Shown here in pieces: positions 40,068 to 49,800 of a DNA stretch of 64,000 nucleotides (positions are counted from its first letter, which is position 1; each line of letters begins with the position of its first letter). A program made the position numbers and the translations under genes. The notes under the pieces were generated by a model that had not been told where the DNA came from, did no database searches, and was given only the letters and a program-made list of their open reading frames with translations. Location: the NCBI GenBank assembly GCA_934613645.1, contig CAKTTC010000001.1, positions 124,001 through 188,000 of the forward strand, written 5' to 3'. This stretch comes from an uncultured Opitutales bacterium (lineage in GTDB: Bacteria; Verrucomicrobiota; Verrucomicrobiia; Opitutales; Intestinicryptomonadaceae).

Positions 40068-42542
40068 ATGATTAAAAAAATTTTATTATTAGCGTGCGTG
40101 CTTGCCGCGGCGGGCTGCGCAAGCTTTCAATCGGCAGATTCGTCCGACTCCGCAAAAGAGGCGGCAAAGAAAATCGGCGTGGAGAAAATACCGCTCGACG
40201 GCGCGTGGACGCTCTCGTTTGCAAAGCAACCCGACGGCGAAGAACCCACGCTTGAAAAATTCGCGTCACTCGAAGACGTTGCCACAATTGCTGCGGTCGT
40301 CCCCGGGAATGCCGAAATCGACATGCTCCGTGCGGGGCTCATTGAAGACCCCACGGTCGGCGACAACGTTTTCAAGCTTCTGAAATACGAAGCCTACCAG
40401 TGGAAATACTCGCGCGAATTTCCCACTCCCGAGCTTAAAGCGGGGCAGCGCGCCGTTTTGAACTTCGGCGGAATAGACACCCTCGCCGACATCTATTTGA
40501 ATGGCGAGCTTGTGGGCAAGGCGGAAAATATGTTCATTGCGCACGAGTTCGATATAACAAAGCTACTGAAGAAATCGGGCGCAAACAAGCTCGACGTTCT
40601 CATTCGTTCAACCCCGATGGAGGCTGCAAAATTCACGCCGCCGTGGGGCATTCGCAATCCCGTCGAGTTCCAGAATATCCGCAAAGCGCCCGCAAGTTTC
40701 GGCTGGGATATTCACCCGCGCCTGATGACTGCGGGCATCTGGAAAAGCGTTTCGCTCGATATTCGCAACCCGATAAACATAAAGGACGTAAACATCTGGA
40801 CGTGGAAAATCAACCTCGAAAAGAAGACCGCCGACTTGCACGTAGACGTGCGTATTGACGCGCCCTACGCGCAGTTTGCCGACCTTAAAATGCGCGTGCA
40901 ACTAAGCCGCAAGGGCAAGCCCACAATAACGAGAACGTCGCCCATTTTCAACTACTCCACGGTGACGAAATTCATCGACATTGCAAACGTCGATTTCTGG
41001 TGGCCGCGCGGCTTCGGAGAGCCCGCACTCTACGACGTGAAAGTGGAAGTGCTCGACTCTGCCGACAACGTTCTTGCGCGCGACTTCGCCAAGGCGGGCA
41101 TACGCACCACACGCCTCGAGTTCAGGGAGCTGAAGCTGCCCGAAGGCGACATCACAGTTCACGGCTCGGGCAACGTAAGCGGCAAAAACCTCAAGGGGAA
41201 AGTTGACGGCGAATTCAAATTCTACGTCAACGGCGTTCCCGTTTTCATAAAGGGAACAAACTGGGTTCCGCTCGACGCGTCGCACAGCCGCGACATCTCG
41301 CACCTCAAAGACGTTATGCCCATGCTTGCCGACTTAAACTGCAATATGGTTCGCTGCTGGGGCGGCAACGTCTACGAAAGCGACGAATTCTACCAAGCCT
41401 GCGACGAGTTAGGCATAATGGTTTGGCAGGATTTCTCGTTCGCGTGCTCGGTGTATCCGCAGAACGAAGAGTTCGCGCGCAAAGTCGGCGCGGAGGTTTC
41501 GGCTGTCGTCAAGCGTCTGCGCAAGCACCCGTCAATCGTGTTGTGGGCGGGCAACAACGAAGACGACCAGCTCTACCTCTACGCGTATAGATTCGGGTTC
41601 GACATCAAGCCCGACTTCGACAAGCTCAGCCGCAAGGTGATTCCCGACGCCGTGCGCGACCTCGACTGGACGCGCCCGTATCTGCCAAGCTCGCCGTTCC
41701 TTTCCGACATCACGCTTATGTCGAAGAAAGTCGCCGCGCCCGAAGTCCACTTGTGGGGCCCGCGCGGCTACTACAAAGCCCCGTTCTACACCGACGCCGT
41801 GGCGGTTTTCGTGAGCGAAATAGGCTATCACGGCTGCCCGAACGTGGAAAGCCTCAAAAAAATGATGCACCCCGATTTCGTCTACCCGTGGACGAAAGAC
41901 GGCAAATGGAACAAAGAGTGGCTTGCAAAAAGTGTTATGCACTATCCGAACTCAACCGCAAATATCAAGCGCAACGATTTAATGACAAGCCAAGTGAAGA
42001 TAATTTTCGGCGAAGTTCCGCAGAAGCTTGAAGACTTCGTTTTCGCGTCGCAGTCGGTTCAGGGCGAAGCCAAAAAGTATTTCATCGAAATGATGCGCTC
42101 GCAAAAATTCGACCAAAAAACGGGAATTATCTGGTGGAATTTGCGCGACGCCTGGCCGATTCTTTCCGACGCCGTTGTTGACTACTACAACTCCAAAAAG
42201 CTTGCCTATCACTACATCAAGCGCGCACAAACCGACGTTTGCGCAATGGTTACCGACGCGTTCGAAGTGGTCGTTGCAAACGACACCCTCAAGAACTCGC
42301 CCGTTTCCGTGAAGATTACCGACGCCGACAGCGGCGACGTAGTGTTCGAAAAAAGCGCGACAATTCCCGCAAACGCAAAGCTCTCGCTCGGTAAAATAGC
42401 CCCGCGCGAAGGGCAGGGAATGTTCGTGATTGAGTATTCAACACCCGCCTCGGGCAAGCTCTTCAACCACTATCTCTACGGTAAGCCGCCGTTCAAACTT
42501 GCCGACTACAAGCGTTGGTTCGGCAAGCTCGGCATTAAATAG
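40068..42542 (+). CDS. GH2 beta-mannosidase lipoprotein
   Basis: Predicted surface or periplasmic exo-beta-mannosidase of 824 residues. Signal MIKKILLLACVLAAAGC ends in lipobox Cys17. A sugar-binding jelly-roll domain (about 45-230, with WKYSREF and GGIDTLADIYLNGELVG) is followed by an Ig-like domain and the TIM barrel from about 380. The acid/base is Glu498 in LWAGNNEDD and the nucleophile Glu584 in FVSEIGYHG. The FDTVADVYLNG-like strand and WWPRGFGEPALYDV are beta-mannosidase features. It faces a GH92-type gene, suggesting breakdown of mannose-containing glycans. A terminator follows. Confidence 0.9.
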   Translation: MIKKILLLACVLAAAGCASFQSADSSDSAKEAAKKIGVEKIPLDGAWTLSFAKQPDGEEPTLEKFASLEDVATIAAVVPGNAEIDMLRAGLIEDPTVGDNVFKLLKYEAYQWKYSREFPTPELKAGQRAVLNFGGIDTLADIYLNGELVGKAENMFIAHEFDITKLLKKSGANKLDVLIRSTPMEAAKFTPPWGIRNPVEFQNIRKAPASFGWDIHPRLMTAGIWKSVSLDIRNPINIKDVNIWTWKINLEKKTADLHVDVRIDAPYAQFADLKMRVQLSRKGKPTITRTSPIFNYSTVTKFIDIANVDFWWPRGFGEPALYDVKVEVLDSADNVLARDFAKAGIRTTRLEFRELKLPEGDITVHGSGNVSGKNLKGKVDGEFKFYVNGVPVFIKGTNWVPLDASHSRDISHLKDVMPMLADLNCNMVRCWGGNVYESDEFYQACDELGIMVWQDFSFACSVYPQNEEFARKVGAEVSAVVKRLRKHPSIVLWAGNNEDDQLYLYAYRFGFDIKPDFDKLSRKVIPDAVRDLDWTRPYLPSSPFLSDITLMSKKVAAPEVHLWGPRGYYKAPFYTDAVAVFVSEIGYHGCPNVESLKKMMHPDFVYPWTKDGKWNKEWLAKSVMHYPNSTANIKRNDLMTSQVKIIFGEVPQKLEDFVFASQSVQGEAKKYFIEMMRSQKFDQKTGIIWWNLRDAWPILSDAVVDYYNSKKLAYHYIKRAQTDVCAMVTDAFEVVVANDTLKNSPVSVKITDADSGDVVFEKSATIPANAKLSLGKIAPREGQGMFVIEYSTPASGKLFNHYLYGKPPFKLADYKRWFGKLGIK

Positions 42543-42558
42543 CCGCAGACAAAAAGCG

Positions 42559-42589
42559 AAAACGGCAATCTTTCGGTTGCCGTTTTTTT
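42559..42589. terminator. Intrinsic terminator after the GH2 gene
   Basis: AAAACGGCAA (42560-42569) and TTGCCGTTTT (42577-42586) form a perfect stem with a 7-base loop (tctttcg/g boundary) and a T run after it. It separates the converging GH2 and SIMPL genes. Confidence 0.88.
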
Positions 42590-42623
42590 GCGCCCGCTCG
42601 GCGCGTCGGTTGTTTGCCCGCCG

Positions 42624-43367
42624 TTATTTTTCGACCGCAAATTCCACGTTTACAACGCAGCGCACGTCTTTTTCAATCGTCTCCGTATCATACATTCCGT
42701 AGGAGGACGTTTCGGTGGAAAGCGGTTGGTTTATCTGGAACACACCCTGCGAAGCCGACATTATGCTGCCCAGCTTTGCGTTTCCCGCCGCCGCCAGCGT
42801 TTCGGCGCGCGCTTTGGCGTTTGCGGTGGCCTTGGCGAGCAAATCGAGCTTCAAATCCTCGAGTTTCGAGAACAAATACGAGGGCGCAAACATCGTTACA
42901 ACAACCGCTCCCGAGCAGATTTTATCTGCATTGGAAATCGTCTTTTCGAGGACGTCGAATTTTTGCGTCTGCACCGTAATTTTTGCAATCGCCGTAGAGC
43001 CGCATATCACGTTTGTGTCGTAGCCGTTCTGGTTTTGCGTGTATTTGTTCACAACCGATACGTTCGAGAGTTTTATTTCGCTATCCGCAAAACCGTTGTT
43101 TTTCAGAATGCCGACGATTTTTTTCGCGTTTTCTGCTACTTCGGCGAACGCATTGCGCTTGTCCGCCTCGGAGAAATCGACCGAAGACCTAATGTCTACC
43201 GACCACGTTGCAATGTCGGAAACAACCCTTTGCGTGGACACGCCCTTTACGGTGATACCGCTTGGCTTGCGGAAAAGCACGCTCGGCTTTACCACAATCA
43301 ACGAACACATTACCATTGTTGCGCAAACGCATAATACGCAAATAAATACCATTATTTTGTTTTTCAT
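42624..43367 (-). CDS. SIMPL-domain (DUF541) envelope protein
   Basis: Protein of 247 residues with an N-terminal membrane anchor or signal (IMVFICVLCVCATMVMCSLIVV). It then has a SIMPL domain: ITVKGVSTQRVVSDIATWSVDI, NGFADSEIKLSNVSVVNKY and the C-terminal KARAETLAAAGNAKLGSIMSASQG. Family members (YggE/BP26-like) are periplasmic or outer-membrane proteins tied to oxidative stress; molecular function is unclear. It lies downstream of the AraC gene on the same strand, 122 bases apart, and is probably transcribed separately. Confidence 0.83.
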   Translation of the reverse strand: MKNKIMVFICVLCVCATMVMCSLIVVKPSVLFRKPSGITVKGVSTQRVVSDIATWSVDIRSSVDFSEADKRNAFAEVAENAKKIVGILKNNGFADSEIKLSNVSVVNKYTQNQNGYDTNVICGSTAIAKITVQTQKFDVLEKTISNADKICSGAVVVTMFAPSYLFSKLEDLKLDLLAKATANAKARAETLAAAGNAKLGSIMSASQGVFQINQPLSTETSSYGMYDTETIEKDVRCVVNVEFAVEK

Positions 43368-43489
43368 CTTTAAAATCCCTTCCGTTTACTGATTGATTGC
43401 CGCAATGAAAAACTTCTTCGTTCCCTATTTCAACAGTTTTGTTTTGGCGGAACAAATTTTTTGTTCAATCCGTCCCCGTGCCTGTCCGT

Positions 43490-44389
43490 TTATTCGGCAA
43501 AGCGGCTCGGCGGGATTTTATGGAAGCGTTTGAATGCCTTCGAGAACGCCGCTTGGTCGGAAAAGCCGACCGATTTCGCAACTTTTTCGAGCGGAATTTT
43601 TTCGCCCAAGAGCCTGCGCGCCGCCTCCATTCGAATGCCGAAAACCGCCTTTCTGAACTTCTCGCCGAAAGCGCGGACTGAGAGCTTGTCAAGCTCGTAT
43701 GGCGAAATGCCGAGCGTTTGAGCCGCCGATTTAACCGAGCATTTGCGCGAGGGGTTGAGCTTGATTGACTCCGCCAGTTCTGCGAATTTTTCGCCTGCAT
43801 CGCCGTCTGTTTCAAGCAGTCTGCGCAGGCGCAACACAAGCATTTGCGCGCAGACATCAAGCAGGTGCAAATCGCGCCGCGGCTTGAACACTTCGTCTAT
43901 GTAGACCTCGGCGCAGTGCAGTATTTCAGCGGTATCTGCGTTTTCGAGCAAAACGGCGTTGCGCCCGTCCATATGCCACGATTCGTCAAGGTGAAACCAC
44001 ATTACACTCCAGTTTTTTTTCACTGTTATGCGCGTTTCCGTTCCCGCGTTCGAGATAAACGCCGACCCGTTTTTAAGCCCGAACTTGCGCTCGTTTATGC
44101 GCACGTCGGCCTCTCCGCCCGTTGTGATTAAAATCGACGCAAAACTTTTGTTTGAGTAGTTGCAGTAGTAGTTTTTGTCGTGCACTGTCCGCGCGGCGTT
44201 GAGTATTCCGTATGAGCCGAGTATGTCGAAAGGCAGCGGCGCGGGCGCGCGCACGTTCTCGTGCTTCAGGAGCTTTTTGGGCAGATACGGCTGCGACAGG
44301 TAGACTTCGCTGCTGTCCGCCGGCCAAAGCTCCAGCAGGTCTCCGTTTTTGTTTTCGAAAATATATTTGCGTTTTTGGTTTCTCGGCAT
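43490..44389 (-). CDS. AraC-family transcriptional regulator
   Basis: Regulator of 299 residues. An N-terminal cupin-like sensing domain (about 55-150, SFASILITTGGEADVRINERKFGL) is followed by two helix-turn-helix motifs: KCSVKSAAQTLGISPYELDKL and IPLEKVAKSVGFSDQAAFSKAFKRFHKIPPSRF at the C terminus. The latter fits the AraC signature. It is divergent from the DUF6259-type gene at 44584 and likely activates it in response to a sugar. The sensing domain gives no clue to the ligand. Confidence 0.9.
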   Translation of the reverse strand: MPRNQKRKYIFENKNGDLLELWPADSSEVYLSQPYLPKKLLKHENVRAPAPLPFDILGSYGILNAARTVHDKNYYCNYSNKSFASILITTGGEADVRINERKFGLKNGSAFISNAGTETRITVKKNWSVMWFHLDESWHMDGRNAVLLENADTAEILHCAEVYIDEVFKPRRDLHLLDVCAQMLVLRLRRLLETDGDAGEKFAELAESIKLNPSRKCSVKSAAQTLGISPYELDKLSVRAFGEKFRKAVFGIRMEAARRLLGEKIPLEKVAKSVGFSDQAAFSKAFKRFHKIPPSRFAE

Positions 44390-44583
44390 CGTAGGGCGTT
44401 GTTGACGAGACTTGTCTGCCTCAAAGCCAACGCGGCGTCAAGAATTTTGTATGTTCAAAATAAAAAAATATGTCCAAAATTTGTATTCATTTTGCGGCGT
44501 TGAAATGCTAAAATGCGAACCGTTTTACGCAATGGCGCGGCGTGTTGCGCCTGCGTTTTTAGGTAAAAAATCGGAGGGACAGT

Positions 44584-46730
44584 ATGGCGTTTTTGAAAAA
44601 ATTTCTTTCACTTTCCGCCGCCGCTTTGGCGTATACCTCGGCGGCAATTCAGGGCGTTTGCTCCGAAAACGGTGCGGCGTGCCCAGCGGAAAACATCGCA
44701 ATAAAAAGCGGCGGCGACACTCTTTTTCTGTCGCCCAAAAACGGCGCAATCGTCGGGCTTAAACGCGGCGGCACTGAGCTTCTTGCAAAGTCGGAACGCG
44801 CGTTCGTGCTGCGCTTTCTCAAGCGCGACGGTTCGTTCCTTTACGTTGACGACTCCGCGTTTGCGTCGTTTTCGTTCGCGGGCAACAGCGCAAAGTGGAG
44901 GGGGTGCTCGGCGGTGGAAGGGCTTGAATTTTCGCTCGAAATAAAATCGGATAACGGCGAATTCCGCTTCCGCCCGCGCGTTGACGGCATTCCCGACGCG
45001 CTTCTGCTCGACTACATCGAATCGCCGCGCGTGTGCGTTCCGCTCGGGAACGAGCTTCTTTCGCCGTGGAGCGAGGGAATGCTGGTGCTCGACCGCGAAA
45101 AGCGCAACCGCAAGCGGCTTCACTTGGAGTTCCCCGACAAGCTCAGAACGGGCTATTTCCCTGGGATTTGCCAGATGCAGTTTATGGCGTCCTACTCGGA
45201 CAAAGGCGGCGTGTATTTTGCCGCTGACGACTACGCAAGCGGAACAAAAGTTCTCGAATTCGCGCAAGACGCCCCCGAAATTGTCGGGCTTAGAATCGAA
45301 AACGCATACGGCACCGAAATCCCGTTTCAACATACGTCTTGCCTTTCGACATAGTTCTGCGGACATTCGAGGGCGACTGGATGGCGGCGTGCGAAATCTA
45401 CCGCCAATGGGTGAAAAACGATCCGTCGATGAGGTCTCCCATTCCGCACCCCAAGTGGCTCGACGAGTCGCCCGTAATGATAGTCTACCCCGTCTGCGGC
45501 GAACGCGCCGTTTCCGCAAAGCCCAACAAATTCATTCCCTACGAAAACGCCTTTCCGCGCGTAATGGAGCTTGCAAAGGGCTTCGACAGCAAAGTAATGG
45601 CGTTGCTTATGCGCTGGGACCACAACGGCCCGTGGCTGCCGCCGTATTATTGGCCGCCCGTAGGCGGGGCGGAATCGCTGCGCAAATACCGCGATTTACT
45701 GCACGGGGCGGGGCACCTCATCGGGCTTTACGGCTCGGGGACGGCGTATACAATGACGAGCAAATTTAATTCGTATTCGGGCGTTGAACGCTACAAAAAA
45801 GAGGGCTTGGGCGAACTTATGGTGCGCGGGCCCAAGGGCGAGCGCACCCAGTGGAACTGCACATACATTCGCGAAAGCGAGGCGTTTTGCATAACGCAAA
45901 AGCGCAGCCGCGAAATCCTCGAAAAAGAGCTGATGATTCAGGCGCGAGAGAAAATCGACTTCGCCCAGTTCTTCGATCAAAATATGGGTTGCACAAGCCC
46001 CATATGCTACGCCGCCGACCACGGCCACCCCGCCGTCCCGGGGGCTTGGCAGACAAAGGCAATGCGCGGGTTTCTCGACGAACTCAACGCAAAAGTCAGC
46101 GCTTCGGGGAGCGAAATGATTCTCGGCACAGAGGGCGCGGCGGCGGGTCCCTACGTTTCCGCGCTTCCGTTCAACGATATGCGCGACACCTGCGTGAAAC
46201 TCAGCGGCGAATTCGTTCCCGCCTACCAGTATGTCTACCACGCCTACATCAACAATTTTATGGGCAACCAGTGCAACGAGTGGTGGAACATCAAGCACGA
46301 CAAGTGCCCCGACAATCTCCAGTTCCGCATAGCGCAGGCGTTTTCGGCGGGCGAAATGCTGACTGTCGTGCTGCGCGACGACGGCTCTATCGATTGGTGC
46401 GCCGCCGCCGACTGGAACGCCGCGCCGCCCGCACAGAAGCCCGTGATTGAGTTGGTAAAAAACCTGAACGCCGCGCGCAAAAAATTTCCGCAATTTTTAA
46501 TGCGCGGAGAAATGGTAGTTCCGCCGCTCAAAGTGGAGTGCGGCAAATACACAATCCACTACCGCAACAGAATCGGCGAGTATCCCGAAATTTTCACTTC
46601 GGCTTGGCGCGCGACGGACGGAAAAATTATGCAGTTTTTCGTGAACTTCCAAGACCGCCCCGTAAAGTGCCGCATTGGCGGCGAGGAGGTCGAAATCCCG
46701 CCACTTAGCGTTATTCAAAGGGAATTTTAA
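44584..46730 (+). pseudogene. DUF6259-type glycoside-hydrolase-like gene, frameshifted
   Basis: Large exported glycan-active protein split in two frames. The 5' part (44584-45354) has a signal-like N terminus and a beta-sandwich domain (LFLSPKNGAIVGLKRGGTELL). The 3' part (from about 45339) holds LRTFEGDWMAACEIYRQWV and a TIM-barrel-like domain (FAQFFDQNMGCTSPICY, EMILGTEGAAAGPYV) and a C-terminal beta domain. The two frames join near 45334-45345 by a one-base deletion. The order matches DUF6259 proteins, which resemble GH-clan barrels. It is either a recent pseudogene or a sequence error. It is divergent from an AraC regulator. Confidence 0.75.
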
Positions 46731-46754
46731 CAGTCAAATTCAGCCCTCAAACAA

Positions 46755-46782
46755 AGTGTCGGGGAATTTCTCCGACATTTTT
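46755..46782 (+). terminator. Intrinsic terminator upstream of the autotransporter gene
   Basis: TGTCGG (46757-46762) and CCGACA (46772-46777) form a stem with TTTTTG after it. It ends transcription of the DUF6259-type gene about 30 bases after its stop. Confidence 0.75.
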
Positions 46783-46885
46783 GTATAATTGCGTTGACGC
46801 CTTTTTACTCGGTGTGTTATTCGAGCATTCGACAATTTTCGCGGACATCTTGAAAAAACAACCCAAAAACCCATTAAATATACAT

Positions 46886-49800
46886 ATGAAAAAATTTACG
46901 GCTCTCTTTCTTGCAGCTGCGGGCGTTCTCAACGCCCAGACTTACAACTACGACGCTGCAAACGAAACACTCACAATTACGGGCAAAGGCAACAGCGTTG
47001 CCGACCGCATTGCGCTCGAAGGCCCCATAACCCCCGGGAGCACCGTCCCCGGGTCGTCGGAGGTTTTCGGCGACACGAAAACGATTATCCTCAAAGACGT
47101 TTGGACAAGTCCCGACTCCATAAGAGTCAAGTATATTGAACCTACTTCCGCGGGCAACAAAACAACACTTAAGCTAATAAATACACGCTTGGGCGCGTCG
47201 GGAGACTTCGATATGGGCGGCGCAGGGCAAACGCTCACTTTGGATTCGCAATCGGAGCTTGACCTCTACGGGAACCGCCTTACAAACACCACAAGGCTGG
47301 AGAACGAAGGCTACATTCAAACAATAAACGGCACTGTCAGCGAAAGCTCCTACCTTTGGGACAACAAAACAAGCGAGGGCAATTCGGGCATTTTGGGAGG
47401 GCGCGGATATTATGAGTTCGGCAACGTTGAAAGCGTCGACACTACCAAGGACTTCGGTCTTATAAAAACGCGCGGACAAATTACAGACCTTGAAATCTCG
47501 GGCGATTACTACACAAACGGCAATTCAGCAAACACTATCGGAGACGACGCCTACATTGTGGGCGTAAACGCGTCGGAAAGTTCCGCGGGGCAGGCCATGA
47601 ATATTTCGGGCAAGCTCACGGTGGAGGCGAAGCAGGGCACGGGAATGGGGCTGCTTGTAAACCAACTCGGCAGCGACGACACTTCGCTTGAAAACAACCA
47701 TTCGGGCGAAATCACAGTGAAGGCAAAGAACGCGTTCGGCGTAAAGGTGGGCGGAAACGCCGCCAAAGACGCAACAAAAGCGGGCGACATCTATCAGCTT
47801 TCCGTCGGCACGCTGAATGTTGAAAGCACCGCGAACAGCGGGGAGGGCGCGGCAACGGGCATATACGCAAAGAGCGTAAAGCGCGGGCTGACTGCCGACT
47901 CAATCACCGTAAAGGGATATTCCGAAGCAACTGGCATTCATCTCACCGAAGGCGGCAGCAATTTGACTATTAACAATATTAAAGTGAGTGCGGGCGCGGA
48001 CGGCACGGCTACGGGCATTCTCGCCGCCGACTCGGCTTCGGGCGGCGCAAAATTGGGCGACCTCTCGAACATCGACGTAGCCAATATGGAGGTTTCAAGC
48101 GGGTCTGACGCAACGGGAATCAGAGCCAAATCGGTCTCGGGCAAAGTCGGCAACATCACGGTTTCTTCGACAAACGGCACTGCAAGCGGCATCTCAGCCG
48201 ACACCGCCGACCTCACCGTTGGCGGAACAATTTCGTCTTCAAGCGAAAACGGCAACGCTTACGGAATTTCGGTAGTCAACGACCTCAATCTTACAATGCG
48301 CGACGGCGCGGAAATCAGCGCATCTGCCGCAAACGGCGAAGCCAACGCAATCCGTTCCGAAAACGGCAACCTCAACCTCAATTTTGAGGGTAGCGCAACG
48401 ATTAACGGCGATGTAAAAGCCGCAAATAGTGTTTCGCTTTCCAACGGCGGCAACGCCACCGTGAACGGCGACATTGAGGGCAAAAGCCTTGCCGCGGGCG
48501 CGGAAATCGGCACTGTTTCGGGCAAAATGAAATTCAGCCAAGCTGCCGATCTCACAGTAAAAAATTCCGTAGGCTCTCTTGAAATCGGCACAATTGAAAG
48601 TGCAGATATTGCAAAAGTAGATGGCTCTACTGTTATTGGCACAGCCACGGGCAATGTGAAAATCGGCGAGGCTCAAGATGTTGCCATTGAGAATGCCTCT
48701 TCGTTCGAATTCGGGCAGATTTCCGGAAATCTCGACATAACTAAGGAAGTCGGTTCCATAACCTCTACGGGTAAAATTTCGGGCAACGCCACGATAGCAA
48801 AAAACACGGATTCGATAAAAATAGGCGGAGCAAAAAACCTGACACTTAGGAATGTCGAAGGCGGGACGAGCCAAATAGGCAATGTCGAAGAGGATTTGAC
48901 AGCGAATTTGGCGGGAGGCTCGCTTGAGGTGTCCAAGGTAGGCGGTGTTGCCGAAATTTCGGGCGATAGCGGAAGCGCGAGAATCGAAAAAGCATCAATC
49001 GTAAATGTGGTTTCGGATAAAGTCGGCAAGCTTTCCGACAACGGGCAGGGCATTGCTACCGACGGAGACCTCAAAGTTTCCGTAGACAACGCCGAAAACG
49101 TCAACTTCGCCAAAGTAAACGGCGGCGACATCAACGGCGCGGGCAACATAAAAAACATTACAATAGACCTTTCAGACGGCGTGCTCAACATAGGAATGTC
49201 CGACTACGCCTCGCGGAGCATAACGGTGAAAAAAGCAACCGCGCAGGTGAACGTAGGCGAAGCCAACAACATTGACATAACGCTTGCCAATAACGCCGAT
49301 TTGGTCGCGGGCGCAGATTCCGTAATCTACGGCAGGGCGATGGTCAACGGCGGGTGCAATGCCACGTTCCAAGATGTCAATAATCTGGTGGTTGGTCAAA
49401 ACAACGGCGCGGGCGGCGTTTCGGGGCTTGACGGCAACCTCACTGTAAACGGAACGGTAAACAACGCCGTTATTTCCGACGTTTCGGGTGATGTCCGCAT
49501 AAATGCGGTTGCAAATTCGGCAAGCATTTCAAACTCGTCTTCGGCAACAATCGAAAACGCGAACGGCGGCGTGCATTTGGAAAACCTCAACTCGGCGAAC
49601 GTCAATAATTCGACTGCCGACATCGCTGCCAAAAACGTAGCAAGCGGGCTGACAGTCGGCAACGTGGCGAACGTCAATCTCGAAAACACGGGCAGCCTCA
49701 ACGTTCTCGACGGCAAAACGGTAAGCGGCGACATTGTTTCCACCACTGACCTCACGCTCACAAACGACGGCTCGGCAACAATAGCTGGCTCGGTTTCGGC

